From contig NZ_JACJTV010000016.1 in NCBI RefSeq assembly GCF_014698845.1, positions 54,978 through 118,977 on the forward strand: a DNA stretch of 64,000 bases. Direction: 5' to 3'. Position 1 is the first letter of the stretch. Each line of letters starts with the position of its first letter. The notes under the pieces are model-generated. The model made no database searches, was not told the DNA's origin, and was given only the letters and a program-made list of their open reading frames with translations. The stretch is from Coleofasciculus sp. FACHB-1120. GTDB lineage: Bacteria; Cyanobacteriota; Cyanobacteriia; Cyanobacteriales; FACHB-T130. This document shows positions 1 to 8,860 of the stretch, piece after piece. The position numbers and the translations under genes were made by a program.

Positions 1-89
1 CCGCAGTAGTACATCCCGGCTTTACCAGGTTCAACGGGTTCAAAGACTTCCTTGCGACGAGTGAGGGTGTTGTAGAGTGTGAGGGTCAT
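1..89 (-). CDS. cysS: Cysteinyl-tRNA synthetase, N-terminal fragment
   Basis: Only the first 29 codons are inside the window; the gene runs off the left edge on the minus strand. The visible peptide starts [19 protein letters not shown] and continues through [10 protein letters not shown]. This is the conserved N-terminus of class I cysteinyl-tRNA synthetases, where the Cys of the MYxCG motif is a zinc ligand that recognises cysteine. The enzyme charges tRNA-Cys in the cytoplasm. The family match is clear from the N-terminus alone, but completeness of the gene cannot be judged. Confidence 0.9.
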   Translation of the reverse strand, partial: MTLTLYNTLTRRKEVFEPVEPGKAGMYYC

Positions 90-710
90 TCCTAGAATTT
101 AAGAAATAAAGTGCATCTGTATAAGTATTTTAAATTCCCTGGTCAGTAAGCCATCCAGTCATCCGAAATTAAAATTGTACTTTGTCACAATTTAGTCTCA
201 AAAAAATAGGTGCTTGAGAGAGCAACCAGGTATCAATGCGGCTTCAACATCTGCTTAGCGCGATCGCATCCGCTAACACTAACGCTAACAGCATCGCTTG
301 ACTGACCGCACGAGTCTCAGTTCCCCCTCAATTTTTGCGTTCTCTTCACGATCTCTTCATTAAAAGATAGGCGCTTACCAGTAGAAACCCAGATAAATAT
401 TTTTGACTATTCAGGCGTTTGGGCGCTCACTTTACTCAATCTTTATAATTCTGCTCAAAATCCCTGCTTATTTAAAGAATCAGTAAAGATATGCCCTAGC
501 CGCTAGTAGTGTTTCTACTGGTTCGGTAATGTAAATGACGAAAAGAGTTTGAGATTCATTTTCAAAAGTCTTGCAAGCCTTTTACTCTGAAGCGTTCGGC
601 TTCAGGGCAAGTTTCGGATGGGGTTTTATCACCCGTTATTTCCCGTTTTGCTAGGTCACGCCCTATTTGCACCAACCAGCACCACGCATCTACCCTTAAG
701 GAGCAACAAA
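90..710. other. Intergenic region, no gene seen
   Basis: About 620 bases lie between the divergent cysS start and the DUF4198 gene. It contains a HIP1-type site near 260 and a TATAAT-like hexamer at 444-449 without a well-spaced -35. A short complementary pair (GAAGC and GCTTC) lies near 590-605. A longer reading frame extends upstream from 711 to 618 but lacks a ribosome site, so I treat 90-710 as promoter and leader for both flanking genes. I identified no known riboswitch or operator. Confidence 0.4.
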
Positions 711-1517
711 ATGTTCAAAAAACACTTAAAACAGTTACTTTTAGCGGCTGCCGTTTTGCCCGTAATGCTGGCTCAACCAGCTTTCGCTCACGTCGTCTGG
801 TTTGAACAAGGAAACGGAGACTACGATCTGGTTTTTGGTCATCCAGAAGAGGGGCCAGAACCTTATGATGTGGCAAAGTTTCAGTCAGCCCAAGGCTACG
901 ATATAAACAAACAGCTTGTTCCTCTTGAAGTTAAAATCCAAGATGGTGTATCTGTTATCCCTCAGGGAAACATTGCAGCGTTGACCGCGTTATATGACAA
1001 TGGCTTCTGGCTCACAAACCCAGCTGACTCTACTTCTATAAACATTTCCAAACAGGAAGCAGAGGCACTTAACTACGTCAATGTCAGCAATTTTCTGAAG
1101 TACACCAAGGCTCTTTATGACTGGTCGCAACCCCTCTCCCAGTCTTTCGGTCTTCCACTTGAAATTATGGCTTTGAAGAATCCCTTTGAGGTAATGGAAG
1201 GAGAATCCCTACCAATTCAAGTTTTATTTCAAGGAAATGTAATTAAAGATGCTTTAGTTGAATATCTGGGAGAAGTAGTAGACGTAAATCAAGAAGGCAT
1301 TGCTTATATCCCAGTCGGCAAAGGGGGACTCCAAGTTATCGAAGCAGGCTACACCAACCCCACAGCGATTAATCCTGGTCTTTCTTACGCCACTACCTTC
1401 AGCGCCGAAAGCAAAAACGCCTCGGTTCCAGAACCGTCAGCTTTGTTGGGTTTAAGCGTGCTGGGTTTGATGGCGTTTGCACGCAAGCAAGGTAAAGGGC
1501 TGAAGTTGACTAAATAA
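711..1517 (+). CDS. DUF4198-like secreted protein with PEP-CTERM anchor
   Basis: A 268-residue exported protein. The ATG at 711 is chosen over the in-frame start at 618 because AAGGAG lies 6 bases upstream and the resulting N-terminus, MFKKHLKQLLLAAAVLPVM, is a good signal peptide ending AQPAFA. Cleavage there would leave a mature protein starting HVVWF. An exposed N-terminal His followed by an aromatic/acidic stretch is seen in DUF4198 proteins, which are often linked to nickel/cobalt uptake. The C-terminus has VPEPSALLGLSVLGLMAF followed by basic residues, a PEP-CTERM signal for exosortase sorting in the cell envelope. The next gene is a His-rich COG0523 GTPase, which supports a metal-related role. 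That role is inferred; the DUF4198 assignment is by resemblance. Confidence 0.75.
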   Translation: MFKKHLKQLLLAAAVLPVMLAQPAFAHVVWFEQGNGDYDLVFGHPEEGPEPYDVAKFQSAQGYDINKQLVPLEVKIQDGVSVIPQGNIAALTALYDNGFWLTNPADSTSINISKQEAEALNYVNVSNFLKYTKALYDWSQPLSQSFGLPLEIMALKNPFEVMEGESLPIQVLFQGNVIKDALVEYLGEVVDVNQEGIAYIPVGKGGLQVIEAGYTNPTAINPGLSYATTFSAESKNASVPEPSALLGLSVLGLMAFARKQGKGLKLTK

Positions 1518-1590
1518 GCGATCGCCTCAACCAACAAATCTGCTTGGCTTGCAACTTGTATCCATGAGTTGCTTTTATTAAAGATAAACT

Positions 1591-1634
1591 ATGGTCAGTT
1601 GATGCCAACCGTGCTAAAGGTATCGACTGACCAT
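1591..1634 (+). terminator. Long hairpin after the DUF4198 gene, probable terminator
   Basis: ATGGTCAGTTGATGCC (1591-1606) pairs with GGTATCGACTGACCAT (1619-1634), giving 16 pairs including two G-T wobbles around a 12-base loop. A short T-rich stretch follows. It lies about 75 bases after the upstream stop codon and 250 bases before the GTPase, so it may end the first transcript. A regulatory leader of the second gene is also possible. Confidence 0.55.
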
Positions 1635-1883
1635 TTGCTTATGCCAGAAAAATTGGAGAATGCCTTCTGTGGAGTTAGGTAAGCTGGAGGAAGAGAGCGA
1701 TCGCGCAAGCGCGTATGCGAAGCTGTTCGCTTGCTATAAAGTAAAAGGTTGGATCTCCATTTCAATCCATCATCGGGATCTAGACCTAAACTCCGCTTAG
1801 CGCACTCTGCTTAGCGCTTAGATCCTACACTAATTTACGTATAGCTCTATCAACGTTTTTTGAGAAAATCTGAAACTCGCACT
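1635..1883. other. Spacer upstream of the COG0523 GTPase
   Basis: No gene. At 1696-1738 there is a HIP1-containing GC-rich stretch made of short alternating GCGAAGC/GCAAGCG-type words, as in cyanobacterial interspersed repeats. CTTAGCG appears twice near 1797-1818. No metal-regulator box (Zur or Fur) was convincing by eye. Confidence 0.35.
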
Positions 1884-3023
1884 ATGCAACCAGCCACCAC
1901 TCCCAGTCAATCTCCAGAGATGGATGCCCCCAAGTACGGCTTACCCGTGACGATCATTACAGGTTTCCTTGGCAGTGGCAAGACCACTCTCCTCAATCAC
2001 ATCTTGACCAATCAGCAAGGCGTCAAAACCGCTGTTCTGGTTAATGAATTCGGTGAAATCGGCATTGATAATGAGTTGATTGTCACCACCGGCGAGGATA
2101 TGGTGGAGTTGAGTAACGGTTGTATCTGCTGCACCATTAACAACGATCTCGTGGAAGCCGTCTACAAAGTTCTGGAACGTGAAGAAAAGGTCGATTATCT
2201 GGTAGTCGAGACAACCGGACTCGCAGATCCCCTGCCAGTGGCACTTACCTTTTTAGGTACCGAACTGCGAGACATGACCCGCCTAGATTCCATCATTACG
2301 GTGGTAGATTCGGAAAACTTCAGTCTCGATTTATTTAACAGTGAAGCCGCCGCCAGCCAGATTGCATACGGTGATATCATCCTGCTCAACAAGGCAGACC
2401 TGGTGGATGAAGCAGACTTAGACTCCCTAGAAGTCAGAATTCGGGATATGAAAGGCGGTGCCAGGATTATGCGAACCACTAAGGGACAGGTACCGCTGCC
2501 GTTACTTCTCAGCGTCGGTTTATTTGAAACTGACAAATATTTCCAAAACGAAGAGGCAGCAAAGGGTCACGACCATCACCACCACGACCATGACAATGAC
2601 CACGATCATCACGATCATCACGACGATCATAATGATTGCGACCACGATCATGGTGTTTGCACCCACGACCATCACGACCACGATCATCACTCCCACCACT
2701 TGGAAAATGACGGGTTTACCTCGATTTCCTTTGAAAGCGACAAGCCTTTTGCTATTAAGAAGTTTCAAAATTTCTTAGATAATCAGCTACCCTCAACCGT
2801 CTTTCGTGCCAAAGGAATTCTTTGGTTTGATGAAAGTCCTCGGCGTCATATTTTCCACCTGTGCGGCAAGCGCTTCTCCATCGACGATGAAGATTGGAAA
2901 GGGCAACCAAAAAGCCAGTTGGTACTGATTGGTCAGGATTTAGATAAAGAAACCCTGCAACAGCAAATCAAAAGTTGTGTCTGTGTACCTTCTACCACTC
3001 GCGGTAAGGGCTTTGGGAAATAG
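1884..3023 (+). CDS. COG0523 (CobW/ZNG-type) metallochaperone GTPase with His-rich loop
   Basis: A 379-residue G3E-family GTPase. The ATG at 1884 is preferred to the TTG at 1860. The N-terminal half has the P-loop GFLGSGKTTLLNH, the metal-binding CICC motif within NGCICCTINNDL, the ETTGLADP switch and the NKAD specificity motif. A His/Asp-rich segment (about residues 230-275, DNA 2570-2700) contains dozens of His residues, typical of members that hold zinc, cobalt or nickel. The C-terminal CobW_C domain follows and ends with two nearby cysteines (SCVCVP). The family uses GTP hydrolysis to deliver a metal to a client enzyme. The client and metal cannot be read from the sequence. The adjacent DUF4198 envelope protein suggests a metal uptake and delivery pair. 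Confidence 0.9.
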   Translation: MQPATTPSQSPEMDAPKYGLPVTIITGFLGSGKTTLLNHILTNQQGVKTAVLVNEFGEIGIDNELIVTTGEDMVELSNGCICCTINNDLVEAVYKVLEREEKVDYLVVETTGLADPLPVALTFLGTELRDMTRLDSIITVVDSENFSLDLFNSEAAASQIAYGDIILLNKADLVDEADLDSLEVRIRDMKGGARIMRTTKGQVPLPLLLSVGLFETDKYFQNEEAAKGHDHHHHDHDNDHDHHDHHDDHNDCDHDHGVCTHDHHDHDHHSHHLENDGFTSISFESDKPFAIKKFQNFLDNQLPSTVFRAKGILWFDESPRRHIFHLCGKRFSIDDEDWKGQPKSQLVLIGQDLDKETLQQQIKSCVCVPSTTRGKGFGK

Positions 3024-3060
3024 TCTTGAGTAATTAGCAATTAACTAATTACTAATAGCA

Positions 3061-3147
3061 TTTCTCAGTTAGGTCAAATAGATTGCGGCTCTAATGTTTG
3101 GTCGGGACATGGCATTGTCATGTCCCTACAGATGTATCGAAGCTAAT
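3061..3147. repeat. Dispersed intergenic repeat, copy A, with GGGACATG hairpin
   Basis: This stretch aligns with 15731-15815. Shared words in the same order include ATTGCGG, TCTAA, GTTTGGT and, at the far end, AGATGT. Copy A carries a perfect hairpin, GGGACATG (3104-3111) and CATGTCCC (3119-3126). A degenerate half (ATTGCCATGTCCCTAC) is at 37150-37165. It lies directly upstream of dtd. It looks like a short non-coding mobile repeat of the kind common in cyanobacteria. Confidence 0.6.
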
Positions 3148-3148
3148 T

Positions 3149-3604
3149 ATGCGTGTTGTCATTCAGCGAGTTAAATCCTCACAAGTTGAAGTTTCAAATC
3201 GAATAATCGGCAAAATCGGGCGCGGACTTAATTTACTCGTAGGCATTGCTGAAACGGATACCGAAGCCGAGCTGGAGTGGATGGCTCGTAAATGTCTGGA
3301 ATTGCGCTTATTTCCAGATGAGCAAAATGGTAGCGGGCGTTGGGAGAAATCCGTTCTAGAAATTGGGGGAGAACTGCTGGTAGTCAGCCAATTCACTCTC
3401 TACGGAGATTGTCGCAAAGGACGCCGCCCCTCTTTTGATAAATCTGCTGCGCCTGCGATCGCCCAAAATCTTTACGAACAATTTATCGCTAAGTTGCGCC
3501 AGAGCGGTTTGCGCGTGGAAACAGGCGAATTTGGGGCGATGATGCAGGTAGCAATTCAGAATGATGGCCCTGTTACTTTGCTGCTGGAAAGAGAAGCTGG
3601 ATAA
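3149..3604 (+). CDS. dtd: D-aminoacyl-tRNA deacylase
   Basis: A 151-residue protein of the DTD fold. It hydrolyses D-amino acids (and Gly misloaded on tRNA-Ala) from tRNAs, so proofreading chirality in the cytoplasm. The ATG at 3149 gives the canonical start [15 protein letters not shown]; the open frame from 3098 would read through a dispersed repeat. Both signature motifs are present: SQFTLYGD near residue 78 and [10 protein letters not shown] near the C-terminus, matching the SQxTL and NxGPxT active-site motifs. Length is normal for the family. It is followed by a GC-rich inverted repeat that may serve as a terminator. Confidence 0.95.
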   Translation: MRVVIQRVKSSQVEVSNRIIGKIGRGLNLLVGIAETDTEAELEWMARKCLELRLFPDEQNGSGRWEKSVLEIGGELLVVSQFTLYGDCRKGRRPSFDKSAAPAIAQNLYEQFIAKLRQSGLRVETGEFGAMMQVAIQNDGPVTLLLEREAG

Positions 3605-3613
3605 AATCCGCAA

Positions 3614-3637
3614 CCCCACCCCTTGAACGAGGAGGGG
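3614..3637. repeat. GC-rich palindromic repeat after dtd
   Basis: CCCCACC (3614-3620) pairs with GGAGGGG (3631-3637) with one A-A mismatch. The loop carries CTTGAACGA. The same design (CCCCTCC, loop with GCGA, GGAGGGG) occurs at 25678-25701. Its position just after the dtd stop codon suggests it works as a transcription end, although no T-run follows. Confidence 0.5.
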
Positions 3638-3679
3638 CAAGATAGGATAGCGATCGCTAACCTAAGTAGAAGAATTGTC

Positions 3680-5020
3680 TCAAGTAATTGACTGGCGGCG
3701 ACGGCGGGAGTTACCAATTATCCCCAGAATGGCAAGGCTGAAAATTCCCAAAGTCGCAGAGGGTTCAGGTACGCTGACGATATTATCAGCAATCTGAACA
3801 TCAGCCCACACCAGGCGATGATCGGAACTGGGGAATGGGAACGTTCCCACTAGAGGAAATAGGGGATCGCTACTCTTAGGCCAGAATACAGCTGCATCAA
3901 CAATCTCTAAATCCTGCGATGGTAAAACGTAATCTACGCGCAAATTACCGGGTGTCCCATCCGCAAAGTCAGCTGTATCAAATATTGGGTTACTTTTATG
4001 GGTTAGATTAGCACCGCCCTGCAAAATTGCCTGTTCTGTACCGCCTTCACTGGTGGGAGTAACGCTGGTATTGACAAGCGGATTATTCAGCAATTGCTGT
4101 ATTGCACCGGGTAAGCTATCTCCATCAAAAGGATCGGAATTTTGGTCGCCCATGATCACAAAGCTTGAACCAGCATTCAGTCCTCCAAAGGTGCGCTGAT
4201 CGTCGTAGATGTAATCGCCTTCTCCGGGTGTGATATAGTCTGCCCAAAAGCGAATTTCGTCAAAATTCCGCCTACCGTTGCGGTCTTCGAGACCGTCAAA
4301 GACTGGCGGCGTAGGATGGCTCAGGAGAGCGTGAACAATCTCTCCATTAACGTTAATAGGGACATCCCAGTGACTCTTGGAGGAGAGACGAACTACCTCA
4401 AGTTCTGCTTCGGAGTACCAGTCATTGGGTTCGGGTGTCGCTGGGTTGTCGGGAAGTAAGGCTCCCGGCATATCTTTCCACAGGAAGGTTTGGAAGGTGC
4501 GGATGCTTTCTTCTAAAATTGGATACTTGGAGTACAACGCCATGCCATACTGTCCGGGGAAGAATCCGAAGCCATAGGCATCGTTTGGACCGCCGACTGT
4601 GCCATTGTTGTCTAGGTCAAATCCAGAAGGTATGCCAGTGTTAGAGGGTGCAACGTAGCGATATTGATATTCACCGGGGGAAGCACCATTCTGGCTAATT
4701 GAAAGGTAGTTATTTTGAAATAGTTGGGCTGCTGTTCCGCCTTCTACATAGTCGAATTCGTTGATTAACAGCACGTCAGGGTTGACTCGTTGGATGATTT
4801 CAGCAACGGTCTTTGCTTGTGCGTTGTCCAGGGTTGACAAATCGGTAATGAGTTGACCTTCAGCGTTGCGGTTTAGTGAGGCGTTGAATGTGGCAAAGCG
4901 GAGAGTGGTGGCTTGGGCTGACCCAGACGCGATCGCGATCGCTCCTAATATCCCTGCTGTCAGCAATCCTCCGGATACAAGGCGATCGAACCGGGAAATT
5001 AGAGCTTTCTGGATCTTCAT
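3680..5020 (-). CDS. Endonuclease/exonuclease/phosphatase-fold PEP-CTERM protein
   Basis: A 446-residue secreted protein. A signal segment (GGLLTAGILGAIAIASGSAQA) precedes an EEP (DNase I-like) domain. Its metal and catalytic landmarks are visible in order: FATFNAS near residue 43, NEFDY (Glu) near 107, MGDQNSDP (Asp/Asn) near 290, and SSDHRLVWAD (Asp-His) near 400. The C-terminus VPEPSATLGIFSLAILGII followed by RRRRQ is a PEP-CTERM tag, so the protein should be exported and processed by exosortase. The substrate (nucleic acid or phosphoester) is not evident; extracellular phosphate scavenging or DNA degradation are possibilities. It is a single-gene unit, convergent with dtd and in the same direction as the DUF2330 gene 170 bases away. 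Confidence 0.85.
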   Translation of the reverse strand: MKIQKALISRFDRLVSGGLLTAGILGAIAIASGSAQATTLRFATFNASLNRNAEGQLITDLSTLDNAQAKTVAEIIQRVNPDVLLINEFDYVEGGTAAQLFQNNYLSISQNGASPGEYQYRYVAPSNTGIPSGFDLDNNGTVGGPNDAYGFGFFPGQYGMALYSKYPILEESIRTFQTFLWKDMPGALLPDNPATPEPNDWYSEAELEVVRLSSKSHWDVPINVNGEIVHALLSHPTPPVFDGLEDRNGRRNFDEIRFWADYITPGEGDYIYDDQRTFGGLNAGSSFVIMGDQNSDPFDGDSLPGAIQQLLNNPLVNTSVTPTSEGGTEQAILQGGANLTHKSNPIFDTADFADGTPGNLRVDYVLPSQDLEIVDAAVFWPKSSDPLFPLVGTFPFPSSDHRLVWADVQIADNIVSVPEPSATLGIFSLAILGIIGNSRRRRQSIT

Positions 5021-5192
5021 AGCAACCGTGTTTGTACTTAGCTTTGGTTATTCCTCACACAGTAGCGATCGCACGTTAAGACAACCCTATGAAGCTAATA
5101 AGCAGGTTTTAAGATGCCTCATCTTCACGGAAGCTTCATAAAAAACCTACTTATTTAACAGAAATGTAAAGTTATGAGACTTAAGCGAAGTG

Positions 5193-6542
5193 TCAAGGGA
5201 AAATATTTTGCCACCAAGGCCTAGAATTGCTTTGTGCAACAGGCATTTTCTTGCGAATATCCTGAATATTCCACCCTGTCAGCTTCGCTAAAGTCTGCGC
5301 TTCTTGTTCAAATCGTCTAGTCAAAGACTTTTTGTACTGTTGACCCGCTTGACACTTCACATCTCCCGTAAAGGGATGGCGTAGAACATAACGACCTTGA
5401 AAATTTTGGTTATTTGATGTTTCTTGGAAAACTAAATCTTCCGGAAACTTATCGCGGGTATACCGAACATGGAGACGGGTGATAAACACATCATTAGAAG
5501 GAGCAATGGATCTCCGGAAAGGCGCTGACTCGTGGCTACCCGAATCTAGCCAAAAGACACCAGCTTTCCGCAGTTCTTCTCGATTTAAAGGTTCGGCAGA
5601 ACATGGATCGCAGCTACCCATATCCCAGGCATATTCCAGAAAGGCAACCTTTTTATCTTCACGAGTGTAAGAAGTTTGAAACATCGATTTGTAGAAATCG
5701 CTAAATTCGTTTTTAACGAATACTGGAATTTCAGCATCCGAAGGGACTTTTACAGTCCGGTAATTGGTAACTTCAGCTTGTCCTTTAGGGGATAAAACGT
5801 AAACAATTAAATCCTGCTCGGTGGTAGCGTTAATCATCCCTAGACGAATCGGCAACATAAATTTAGGCGATTCGTAAGCCATCTGTAAGGGTCGCAGAAA
5901 CTGAGAACCGGAATTTTGAAATTCTTTAAGATTGACTTTTGCAACAAAGAACTTCATGTTTTGCCGGATATAGGGTTGCAGCAGTTGTTTTGCACCCTGT
6001 GGAATCTTATATCCGTTGCGATTTAGCCACGTTTCTAGACCGTTTGATTCCTTTGCGCTGAGAATAACAATGTCATACTCTCCTACATTGAAACGAGCTT
6101 CTACCGTGACACCCAAGCTATTGTCTTCATCCCTGCTAGCTCTTGCAGCGCCTGACGCTGGTGCGGCTGCTGGTGCAGCGAGTCTCTCGTACATGACCGG
6201 ATTACAAGGATCTTCGTCGAAATATTCCACCAGTCGCGGCGCACTAAAAGCATCTAATCGTTCGATAATTTTAGGGTCGCCAACGTGAACCTGTTCTTTC
6301 TGAAGCACTGTTGGAACGGGGACAACCAAGGCAAAGTCTTTGACATCGCCTTGATAGTCATTCGCCATCGTTAAAATAGTGCGATCGCGATCGCGAGCAA
6401 TTACCACTTGCGAGGCTTTATTGTAAAGCTTTGTATCCGCTTTTGCCACATAGAAGCCACAAAATCCCCAGGCTGTCGGAGCAAAGCAAATAACAGCCAG
6501 AAGCGTTATCACTAAAGTTTTCCCAATCCGAAATAGCTTCAT
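5193..6542 (-). CDS. DUF2330 domain secreted or membrane protein
   Basis: A 449-residue protein starting with a signal peptide (KTLVITLLAVICFAPTAWG) and then FCGFYVAKADTKLYNKASQVVI, a stretch typical of DUF2330. The central region carries Cys pairs (CNP near residue 114, GSCDPCSAEP near 310) that could form disulfides or bind metal. An Ala/Ser-rich linker lies near residue 125, and the C-terminus is rich in Lys, Arg and Gln. The function of DUF2330 is unknown. It lies 33 bases downstream of the RnfD-like gene on the same strand, so the two are probably co-transcribed. An AGAGGCGG ribosome site precedes the ATG. The domain call is by memory of the N-terminal pattern. Confidence 0.8.
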   Translation of the reverse strand: MKLFRIGKTLVITLLAVICFAPTAWGFCGFYVAKADTKLYNKASQVVIARDRDRTILTMANDYQGDVKDFALVVPVPTVLQKEQVHVGDPKIIERLDAFSAPRLVEYFDEDPCNPVMYERLAAPAAAPASGAARASRDEDNSLGVTVEARFNVGEYDIVILSAKESNGLETWLNRNGYKIPQGAKQLLQPYIRQNMKFFVAKVNLKEFQNSGSQFLRPLQMAYESPKFMLPIRLGMINATTEQDLIVYVLSPKGQAEVTNYRTVKVPSDAEIPVFVKNEFSDFYKSMFQTSYTREDKKVAFLEYAWDMGSCDPCSAEPLNREELRKAGVFWLDSGSHESAPFRRSIAPSNDVFITRLHVRYTRDKFPEDLVFQETSNNQNFQGRYVLRHPFTGDVKCQAGQQYKKSLTRRFEQEAQTLAKLTGWNIQDIRKKMPVAQSNSRPWWQNIFP

Positions 6543-6575
6543 TGCCGCCTCTTCTAGTAAGTAAGTAGTAAAAAT

Positions 6576-7502
6576 TTACGCTTGTAGATACGTCTCAGAT
6601 TCAATTTCCTCAGATTTATTAATGACTAAATTACTGAATGTCGGTGAGGGGTTCTCTCCCCATGAAAATCGGGGCGCTGTCCAGATAAAATCTAGAAATA
6701 TGGTCAAGGGTGCCAAAGCAAATAAAGCCCAAAAAACCGCAGTGGATACAAAAAATTGATTTCGCAAGAGAAAAGTTAAGCAGCCAATAGAAACTGCCCA
6801 TACTAAACGCCCAATCCTAGCGTTAGGAATAGAACGAGGATCTGTAATCATAAATAGAGCGAATAATAACAAAGAACCGCTCATCAATCGATGTAAAAAT
6901 ACATCCCACGTCCAACCAAGCCAAATATTGCGAATAGCTTCCAAAAAAGCGTAGGAACCTAAAAAAGCCGCAGTTGTATCCCAACGACCGACTCGTTTTA
7001 AAATCGTCCCCCCTGTGCCTGCAAATAACAGCGCATACCACCATTCATCTCCCCATTGTCCGGGCGAAACCCAGGCATCTTTTGTCAAGATAAGTGCTGC
7101 AATAATGCCAAAATTAGCAGGATTAAAAAAATGCTTGTTCCGAAAATTAAAAATAAATTTACTGATAATTGCGAAAGAGCCTGCCAATATCATCGTGCTG
7201 TAACTATCGGCTCTTAGTAGCAAACTCAAACCTAAAGCCGTAATCAAGGCACTCCGTAATGAAAGCTTGGCAAGAACATTTGTTAAACCAGAATCAATTT
7301 CATTTGGACAATTATCTTGTACCGGAAGCAAATTGAATAGATTTTGTTTAATCGATACTGCTAGCGACTGAGTTACTAGACAAGTTATCATCACCACTAG
7401 AATTAGATCCGGTCTTAGCGTCCAGTCTCTTGTCCAAATCCCCAAAAACAGGAACAAGGATAGAAACAGAATTTGATAGTCTCGGACATCTTTTAGCAGC
7501 AT
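6576..7502 (-). CDS. RnfD/NqrB-like integral membrane protein
   Basis: A 308-residue polytopic membrane protein with about eight hydrophobic segments. It resembles the RnfD/NqrB subunit of ion-pumping NADH or ferredoxin oxidoreductases: HFFNPANFGI near residue 125, a Gly/Thr turn (GTGGTILKRVG) where true RnfD carries its covalent FMN, and FMITDPRSIP near 220, matching the family's TDPxxxP. No other Rnf or Nqr subunit is nearby, so this is a stand-alone homologue paired only with the DUF2330 gene. Whether it binds flavin is unclear because the standard SGAT-type attachment motif is not obvious. It is the first gene of a probable two-gene operon. Confidence 0.75.
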   Translation of the reverse strand: MLLKDVRDYQILFLSLFLFLGIWTRDWTLRPDLILVVMITCLVTQSLAVSIKQNLFNLLPVQDNCPNEIDSGLTNVLAKLSLRSALITALGLSLLLRADSYSTMILAGSFAIISKFIFNFRNKHFFNPANFGIIAALILTKDAWVSPGQWGDEWWYALLFAGTGGTILKRVGRWDTTAAFLGSYAFLEAIRNIWLGWTWDVFLHRLMSGSLLLFALFMITDPRSIPNARIGRLVWAVSIGCLTFLLRNQFFVSTAVFWALFALAPLTIFLDFIWTAPRFSWGENPSPTFSNLVINKSEEIESETYLQA

Positions 7503-7984
7503 TGCCGATTAATAGCAGGATTACCCGTATCTTTCTCCTGAATCTAGACGCAATAAGATGCAAACAGGGCTTCTGTTACAGAAATTGTTACAAAGATGCC
7601 GGTTAGCCAAAACGGTTTTTACAAGCGATTCAGATCCCAAACTTCTTGGAGAAGTCGGGATCTCGCCAATGCTTTTCATGAATTTTAAAAAGACTTTCAA
7701 AAGTAGTCTATGTAGCAATCTTCTTTTAGTTAGGAGCCAGTGATTTAGCTTTCCGACTTCTTCATAATCAGCAACTCTCATTTGTGAATTAGAGAACCCC
7801 TCCAGGTTAATAGCTATGCTTTACTCATAAGTCCAAAAACCCTGTAGGGCTTCGCATTTGAGCGATAACTTGAGGACAAAAACGGGCAACTCGCTATCCA
7901 AAGGCTGCGCCCTTTCCCGTAGCATGACAGGGTTTTCAACAGATGTGGGTAAAGTATAGAGGTTATGGGGACGTTGTCACGACT
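7503..7984. other. Intergenic region with a palindromic repeat
   Basis: About 480 bases with no convincing gene. At 7632-7663 AGATCCC pairs with GGGATCT and ACTTCT with AGAAGT, forming a near-continuous hairpin with a three-base loop. Its core AGAAGTCGGG-ATCT recurs at 56458-56472. Short open frames here run through this repeat and have no ribosome site. Confidence 0.45.
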
Positions 7985-8716
7985 TCAATCCCCCTGCGGA
8001 TACTCCTCCCATAAGGTTGTTGTTTGCCGCAGACTCAGATAGTCCCCATTGCCTAAAATCAAATGATCTAGCAGCGGAATACTTAAATATTGCGCTCCCA
8101 TCAACAACTGGCGCGTCAAATCGATATCTTCCTGACTCGGTTCAATGCTCCCTGACGGATGATTGTGTGCAATAATCAGCCTCGTCGCACCCTGGCGAAG
8201 GACTTCTCGGAAAATCTCGCGGGGAGGAGCCAACGTTTCAGTCGCAGTGCCAATGGTAATCACTTGAGTACCCACCAAGCGATTCTTCACATCCAACAGC
8301 ACAACAGCAAATCGTTCTTGCATCTGCCACATCAACTCATGACTGAGTGCAGCAGCAGCAGCAGCAGGACTGTCTATCATGGTGCTAACTCCGGGGCGAG
8401 ATAGAAACGCCCGTTTTCCTAACTCAACGGCTGCTAGAATTGTGGTTGCTTTTGCTGGCCCTACACCTGGGATTTTTGTCAACTCTTGAACGCTGATATC
8501 TCGTAACATATCCAGCGGATCGCGTTGGTGTTGACTTAATTCTTGTAATATGTACTGCCCAAGACCGACAGCAGAGAGTTTCCCTGCTCCTTGACCCGTG
8601 CCTAGCAGAATCGCAATTAGCTCAGCGGTTGCAAGATTTTTGGCTCCCTGAGCCATTAATCGTTCGCGAGGACGTTCGCTAAGGGGTATATCTGCAATTC
8701 TGAGGCAATAGGTCAT
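7985..8716 (-). CDS. radC: RadC-family JAB-domain protein
   Basis: A 243-residue RadC protein. The N-terminal part has a helix-hairpin-helix segment ([22 protein letters not shown], about residues 70-92). The C-terminal JAB/MPN domain contains the metal-binding motif [14 protein letters not shown] near residues 183-196. Family members are historically tied to DNA repair, but the biochemical role is unproven. The start [20 protein letters not shown] is the conserved family N-terminus. It is the only gene in its unit; an AT-rich inverted repeat separates it from the kinase gene upstream. Confidence 0.93.
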   Translation of the reverse strand: MTYCLRIADIPLSERPRERLMAQGAKNLATAELIAILLGTGQGAGKLSAVGLGQYILQELSQHQRDPLDMLRDISVQELTKIPGVGPAKATTILAAVELGKRAFLSRPGVSTMIDSPAAAAAALSHELMWQMQERFAVVLLDVKNRLVGTQVITIGTATETLAPPREIFREVLRQGATRLIIAHNHPSGSIEPSQEDIDLTRQLLMGAQYLSIPLLDHLILGNGDYLSLRQTTTLWEEYPQGD

Positions 8717-8794
8717 AAATGCACCGGGAAAGACTATATCTAGTTTTCCCGATAGTCTCGCAAGAGTTGCGATCGCGCCAAGAACAAAACAATT

Positions 8795-8860
8795 AAGAAT
8801 TAAAAATTAAAAATTGATAAATTCAACTTTTAATTTTGCATTTTTAATTTTTTAATTCTT
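8795..8860. repeat. AT-rich inverted repeat, probable terminator of the kinase gene
   Basis: AAGAATTAAAAATTAAAAA (from 8795) is matched by the near-reverse complement ending AATTCTT at 8860, with an internal AT loop. It overlaps the last codons of the downstream-running kinase gene and lies upstream of radC, so it probably ends transcription on the minus strand. Similar AT-rich tracts appear at 21450-21480 and 46111-46128. Confidence 0.45.

Noticed and set aside
2458..2778. T/I-rich frame on the plus strand and V/I/M-rich frame on the minus strand
   Set aside because: Both are other frames of the His/Asp-rich loop of the COG0523 GTPase.
7521..7781. 86-codon minus-strand frame
   Set aside because: It runs through the AGAAGTCGGGATCT palindrome; the peptide is what that repeat encodes by chance.
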